A stretch of DNA of 6,555 nucleotides, from the NCBI GenBank assembly GCA_016650355.1, contig JAENVX010000333.1, positions 1 through 6,555 of the forward strand, read 5' to 3'. The notes under the pieces are model-generated. The model did not search any database, had not been told where the DNA came from, and worked only from the letters and a program-made list of their open reading frames with translations. A program made the position numbers and the translations under genes. This document shows positions 6,025 to 6,555 of this stretch, in pieces. This DNA is from Bacteroidia bacterium (GTDB lineage: Bacteria; Bacteroidota; Bacteroidia; Cytophagales; Cyclobacteriaceae). Position 1 is the stretch's first letter, and every line of letters begins with the position of its first letter.

Positions 6025-6035
6025 CAATAAGTTTG
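6005..6035 (+). promoter_or_regulatory. putative promoter of the rightward secreted-protein gene
   Basis: TAAGTTTG at 6028-6035 is a perfect match to the Bacteroidota -7 consensus TAnnTTTG. TTTC at 6005-6008, 19 bases upstream, matches 3 of 4 bases of the -33 consensus TTTG. Transcription would start near 6042, leaving a leader of about 80 bases before the ATG at 6122. No other convincing -7 box lies closer to the gene. Confidence 0.5.
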
Positions 6036-6121
6036 AAAATTACGCGCGAACACAGAGCAAGGGTTACTCTATTCGGTTTTCCTGAATTAAAGTTTTAAGT
6101 TAGTTGTTGGCACCAACCTCA

Positions 6122-6555
6122 ATGTACCAAGTCCGTCTGACATGCTCAATTAAAATTAGATTCCTTTTACTCTTAGCTTCTATTTTTTCGTTTGGCGATG
6201 TATTTTCCCAGGCATCTGTTGTTTCAATAAATCATAACGCTGATAACCAAGCGCAGGTAACCATTGTTTTTAATGGGGCTGTAACAATGTTTGGTCCAAC
6301 AGATTGGACAGCTCAGTTTAATCCTGGAGGCATTCCAGTTGCTGTAATGAACTCCGTTAGTGTCGGAAATACAGCAATTGTAACATTAGCGACTGCTGTT
6401 GGGATAGGACAAACCATTCAAGTTGGTTGGGCTGGAGGATTCGGAGCTACTGCATTTGGATTTATCAATTCCGTAAACAACAGAACCATTGTTTGTACGG
6501 ATTTCAATTTTGCAGCCTTGATAGGCAATACACCTCCATGTGCCCCTGTAAGCCC
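6122..6555 (+). CDS. secreted protein of unknown function with an Ig-like beta-repeat at its N-terminus, cut off by the window edge
   Basis: The frame is open from the ATG at 6122 to the right edge, giving 144 residues with the C-terminus missing. An in-frame TAG at 6101-6103 bounds it upstream and this is the first ATG. Residues 1-31 form a clear signal peptide: basic start (R5, K11, R13), hydrophobic FLLLLASIFSF, and a likely cut after SQA. What follows is rich in Val, Thr, Asn and Gly. Residues 44-103 have the pattern of a bacterial Ig-like or SwmB-type beta domain: QVTIVFNGAVT, then VSVGNTAIVTLATAVGIGQT, then IQVGW. Two cysteines at 125 and 140 flank FNFAALIGNTPP. I do not recognise the protein. 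In this phylum such N-termini often begin large surface or secreted proteins that end in a sorting domain, but that end is not visible here. The gene is divergent from pyrG. Confidence 0.8.
   Translation, partial: MYQVRLTCSIKIRFLLLLASIFSFGDVFSQASVVSINHNADNQAQVTIVFNGAVTMFGPTDWTAQFNPGGIPVAVMNSVSVGNTAIVTLATAVGIGQTIQVGWAGGFGATAFGFINSVNNRTIVCTDFNFAALIGNTPPCAPVS

Overview
The window looks like a Bacteroidota chromosome, most likely of the Cytophagales type. The grounds are: promoter -7 boxes of the TAnnTTTG form, genes without a clear Shine-Dalgarno sequence, a YidC of 600 residues with a lysine where proteobacteria have arginine, a DUF5683 protein directly after parB, and a dispersed-repeat-like hairpin of a kind I recall from this phylum. 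Assignment below phylum level is a guess.

Layout. Five genes run leftward (minus strand): pyrG (CTP synthase, 5845-4223), yidC (membrane insertase, 4124-2322), parA (2076-1303), parB (1306-410) and a DUF5683 membrane protein (from 407, running off the left edge). parA and parB overlap by 4 bases, and parB is followed after 2 bases by the DUF5683 gene, so these three look like one transcription unit. A 98-base spacer with iterated CGTCTA repeats separates pyrG from yidC. A 245-base spacer separates yidC from parA. On the right, one gene runs rightward (from 6122, off the right edge) and encodes the start of an unrecognised secreted protein. It is divergent from pyrG across a 276-base intergenic region.

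Function. These are mostly housekeeping genes: nucleotide synthesis (PyrG), insertion of inner-membrane proteins (YidC) and chromosome segregation (ParA/ParB). ParB-family clamps bind and hydrolyse CTP, the product of PyrG, although the proximity of the two genes may be chance.

The signals that the genes do not explain are in the spacers. Between yidC and parA there is a tandem repeat of a parS half-site at the parA promoter, several DnaA-box-like sequences, an AT-rich stretch and a REP-like hairpin. Between pyrG and the rightward gene there is a leader with two mutually exclusive hairpins and a 10-bp inverted repeat between two divergent promoters. I see no clear sign of a wholly new multi-gene system. 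The spacer upstream of parA, as a possible segregation or replication-control site, is the part most worth testing.
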